Below, piece after piece: positions 61,558 through 64,000 of a DNA stretch of 64,000 bases. Source of the DNA: Xylanimonas oleitrophica (lineage in GTDB: Bacteria; Actinomycetota; Actinomycetes; Actinomycetales; Cellulomonadaceae). The notes under the pieces were generated by a model. The model saw nothing but the letters and a program-made list of their open reading frames with translations. It was not told the origin of the DNA and did no database searches. Every line of letters starts with the position of its first letter. The first letter of the stretch is position 1. The DNA lies in assembly GCF_003244315.1 (NCBI RefSeq), contig NZ_QKWH01000010.1:1-64000 (forward strand), in the 5' to 3' direction. Both the position numbers and the translations under genes were made by a program.

Positions 61558-62964
61558 CTAGAATCCGAGGCCGGGTCCCGGCGGCTCAGAAGGCCGATTG
61601 AGCGGTTCGACGTCGGCAGGCTCGGGTTGCCAGTCGGTGTCGATGCCGGCGGTGCGGGCGAGCGCGCCGTAGTAGGCGTGGTGCTCGCTGTCCGGGCCGG
61701 TGGAGCCGAACGGCGGCAGGCCAGCGTCGAGTGCCGCGCGCTGGATCGGGCCGGCGAGGGCCTCGACGGTCTCTGAGTCCCACTCGCTATGCGCGCCGAG
61801 GTAGACGATCGCTTCCATGAGGTCGGTGGCGTGGCGGGGCATCTGCGCCATGAGAGCGTCGGCGGCGGCCTCGATCGTCGCGGGCGGCGGGGGTTCATTG
61901 TCGGGCTCGGGCGGGCGCGCCGACGCCGACGCGGGCACGTCGGCCATCGCGGTCACGGCGTCGGGCCGGGAGATGCTCGCCGCAGCAACCACTTGCGGGG
62001 CGGGGGCCGAGGTCGGGAGTTCGGTTCCTTTCGCCTCCGTGGTCGGGCGTTCGACGTCGATCCGCGCTGTGTGCGCCGCACCGTCGGTAGCGTCAGGCTC
62101 CGTCGTTGTGAGCGCGTCGGCGAGGTCGCGCGAGCAGCGCAGCACACGCTCGGCGGTGTCCTTGATGATCTGCGGGTCGCAGTCGGACCAGCTTGCGACG
62201 TAGCCGAACGAGTACTCGGCCGTACTGAGTCCGAGCAAGCCGGCGGTGACGTACGCGACCGACTCCGCCTCGGTTTCCTTGACGCCGCGGTGGACGACGT
62301 ACTCCCCAGGCGCGTCGGAGGCGTGTAGGAGCGCGTGAGCAGCCTCGTGCAGCGCCGTCTTCGCCATTTGCGCTGGTGAGAGCCTTGAGTCGATGACGAT
62401 GCGCTTGGTGTCGTCCAAGGTCGTGTAGCCGTTGGCCTCGCCGGGGATCGGCTCGCGGGTCACCGTCCAGCCTTGCGCGGTGAGGTAGTCGACGGTGGCG
62501 TCGTAGATCCCAGCCGGGTCGTCGCCGGTGAGACGGTTGACGACGATCGGGATGACGGCGGCGTCGGGGTCGATGGGATCACATTGACTGATGTCGAACA
62601 CCGGGACTGCGAAGTAGAGCATCCGCCGCTTGTCGGCCTCCTCACCGGTGGCCGGGTCTTCGACGGCCTCGGTGACGGACCGGCCGCCGAAGATGCGGAT
62701 GGCCTTCTCGCCCTTGCGGACCTGGTAGCCGCGTCCCTGCCAGGTCTGGTAGCCGGCCACCGCGGTCGCCTCGGGGTTGGCCGCGAGGATCAGCAGCAGG
62801 TTGTTCAGCGAATAGCGGTTCATGTGGCGGGAGAAGTCGAGGAAGCGGGTCCAGTTCGTCTCCGTGCGCAGGTTCTCGACCTCGGCGGCGATGGTCGCGT
62901 GGAGCCCTTCGGCCTCGGCCTTGCGCTGCTCGGGGGTCTTGCTGGTGCGGACCTTGCGGGCCAT
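61558..62964 (-). CDS. ArdC-like antirestriction / ssDNA-binding protein with metalloprotease motif
   Basis: 468 residues. The N-terminal domain has RTETNWTRFLDFSRHMNRYSLNNLLLILAANPEATAVAGYQTWQGRGYQVRKGEKAIRI, typical of ArdC N-domains. A zinc-peptidase-like segment follows with KTALHEAAHALLH (HExxH-like) and EAESVAYVTAGLLGL. The C-terminal 180 residues are Ala/Pro/Glu-rich and low complexity. These proteins ride on plasmids and conjugative elements and protect incoming DNA. ATG 62964; the upstream in-frame extension looks spurious. It is coupled (7-base gap) to the gene upstream at 62972. Confidence 0.83.
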   Translation of the reverse strand: MARKVRTSKTPEQRKAEAEGLHATIAAEVENLRTETNWTRFLDFSRHMNRYSLNNLLLILAANPEATAVAGYQTWQGRGYQVRKGEKAIRIFGGRSVTEAVEDPATGEEADKRRMLYFAVPVFDISQCDPIDPDAAVIPIVVNRLTGDDPAGIYDATVDYLTAQGWTVTREPIPGEANGYTTLDDTKRIVIDSRLSPAQMAKTALHEAAHALLHASDAPGEYVVHRGVKETEAESVAYVTAGLLGLSTAEYSFGYVASWSDCDPQIIKDTAERVLRCSRDLADALTTTEPDATDGAAHTARIDVERPTTEAKGTELPTSAPAPQVVAAASISRPDAVTAMADVPASASARPPEPDNEPPPPATIEAAADALMAQMPRHATDLMEAIVYLGAHSEWDSETVEALAGPIQRAALDAGLPPFGSTGPDSEHHAYYGALARTAGIDTDWQPEPADVEPLNRPSEPPGPGLGF

Positions 62965-62971
62965 CGTCGCC

Positions 62972-63961
62972 TCACCACCCGAGCTCGGGACTGGGCACCG
63001 CGACGCCGGCCGGGCCGCCGTCAGGCACCACGTACGACGGCGGCGCTTGGCTGGTCGGCGCGGGAGACGGTGCGTCAGTGAGCTCGAACGTCCAGCCGAG
63101 GATGCTGAGGTCGTAGGTGCCATCGGCGCTCGGGGCGAGGGAGTCGCGGTCGGTGACCAAGCCGTTCTCGAGGTGGGCGAGGTGGAGGACGTCGTCGCCG
63201 TTGACCCAGCCGCGCAGCCATTGCGGGTCCAGGCGGCTCAGGAGGGCTTCGAGGGTGGACCGGTCGACGACGGGGGTCGCCCAGCCGTTCCACGGCTGGC
63301 GGTAGGCGACGGCGTCGAAGACGGCGCCGTCGAACGCCGGATGCGTGAACTTCGTCAGGTCTGACGGCGTGACGGCCGCTCGCGTGCGGTGCTCGGGAAC
63401 CTCGGGGAAGACCGCGGCGATCGCGTCGGTCAGGTCGAGCTCGGCGGCAGTGCGCAGGTCCAGGCGGTTGATGCGCTCGGCGTCCCCGGATGTGGAGGTC
63501 AGCAGCCACGGGTATGGCGGGGTCGTCTGCCGGGTCTCGTAGTCGTAGGTGAAGTCGTCGGGCAGGTCGGTCAGCGGCCCGTTGTGCGATCCCATGACGG
63601 CGTCCCACCTTTCGGCGAGGTCTGCCGGGGTGCCGAAAGAGTCGTCGGCGATCACGGCGCCGTTGGCGTCGAGGATCGCACCGGGGGAGGAGTTCGAGCC
63701 TTCCTGGTCGGAGGGGTTGAGCTCGATGTTTGCGGCGGTGGGGAACTCCGCGAGGATCGCCAGCGCCGCGGCCTTCGCGGTCGCCTGGTGGTACAGGGCC
63801 TCGCCGACGGTCGTCGTGTGCCGCAGTCGGTGCTGCGCGACGTCGCGCAGTGTCCGGACGTCTCCGGCCGCGGCTGCGGCATAGGGATCGAACACGCTCA
63901 CGGGGACCTCCAGCGTGACGGGGAGCCGCACCGTCTGCCCGGCTCCGTTCACCCGTGACAT
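62972..63961 (-). CDS. Hypothetical mobile-element protein
   Basis: 329 residues with no signal peptide or membrane helix. An N-terminal part VRLPVTLEVPVSVFDPYAAAAAGDVRTLRDVAQ and a repeated-looking pattern of Trp/Asp-rich segments (WDAVMGSHNGPL, PWNGWATP, WLRGWVNGDDVLHLAHLENGL) are visible. The tail is Pro-rich. I recognise no family. ATG 63961, directly upstream of the ArdC-like gene, so likely in the same operon. The 39 bases to the window end (63962-64000) hold no readable feature. Confidence 0.6.
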   Translation of the reverse strand: MSRVNGAGQTVRLPVTLEVPVSVFDPYAAAAAGDVRTLRDVAQHRLRHTTTVGEALYHQATAKAAALAILAEFPTAANIELNPSDQEGSNSSPGAILDANGAVIADDSFGTPADLAERWDAVMGSHNGPLTDLPDDFTYDYETRQTTPPYPWLLTSTSGDAERINRLDLRTAAELDLTDAIAAVFPEVPEHRTRAAVTPSDLTKFTHPAFDGAVFDAVAYRQPWNGWATPVVDRSTLEALLSRLDPQWLRGWVNGDDVLHLAHLENGLVTDRDSLAPSADGTYDLSILGWTFELTDAPSPAPTSQAPPSYVVPDGGPAGVAVPSPELGW

Positions 63962-64000
63962 CGCCGCCCGCCTGGCAAGTGCGCCCTCGATATCGGGGCC

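Overview
The window is very GC-rich, densely packed DNA with many GTG starts and four-base gene overlaps. That fits a high-GC actinobacterium. The chitin-binding M6 peptidase, the YtrA-type ABC locus and the overall gene style suggest a Micrococcales soil genus (Promicromonosporaceae/Cellulomonadaceae type). The genus is inference; no rRNA or other marker gene is present.

Region 1 (1-11964) looks like ordinary chromosome. It holds a CREST-like membrane protein, a YtrA-type GntR repressor with a 30-bp palindromic operator and two ABC exporter modules, a glutamine amidotransferase, a secreted M6 metallopeptidase with two chitin-binding modules, a Nudix hydrolase, a class I DAHP synthase and a ferredoxin/rubredoxin reductase. 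The DAHP synthase gene is preceded by an apparently leaderless 24-codon leader peptide with consecutive Trp-Tyr-Trp-Arg-Phe codons and mutually exclusive antiterminator and terminator hairpins, a textbook attenuator.

Region 2 (12327-36808) is the main discovery: a biosynthetic operon of 19 co-directional genes, almost all overlapping by 1-8 bases. It joins three kinds of chemistry. The first is an aminocyclitol cassette: 2-deoxy-scyllo-inosose synthase, DegT/StrS aminotransferase, amidinotransferase, inositol-phosphatase-like enzyme and two APH-fold kinases. The second is nonribosomal peptide machinery: A-T, free T, T-C-A, free C and an Sfp-type PPTase. The third is a LanB-like protein that has only the tRNA-dependent glutamylation half. 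Tailoring enzymes include a 2-ketoarginine-methyltransferase-like enzyme, a fold-type I aminotransferase, a GMC oxidoreductase, an LLM flavin/F420 enzyme and a TauD/SyrP-like protein that has lost its iron ligands. Export is by two ABC half-transporters. No thioesterase, LanC, precursor peptide or regulator is seen. The likely product class is a guanidinylated aminocyclitol acylated by a short, perhaps methylarginine-containing, peptide.

Region 3 (about 36.9-64 kb) is an accessory zone punctuated by four copies of the 3' half of a tRNA-Pro(CGG) gene (37011, 42694, 57405, 59902; all minus strand). Three of the four have a terminator-like hairpin immediately downstream. These look like attachment-site scars of successive integrations. 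The segments between them carry: a two-component system with a DUF3500 lipoprotein and a decayed IS3 element; a VOC protein, a copC pseudogene, a membrane LuxR regulator, an ABC exporter, TrkH and a complete kdpFABCDE potassium operon with 11-bp-spaced repeats in its promoter; a shortened DUF3800-like gene and a pRiA4b ORF-3-like gene; and, at the right end, a truncated UvrD-like helicase, an ArdC-like antirestriction protein and an unknown protein typical of integrative or conjugative elements.
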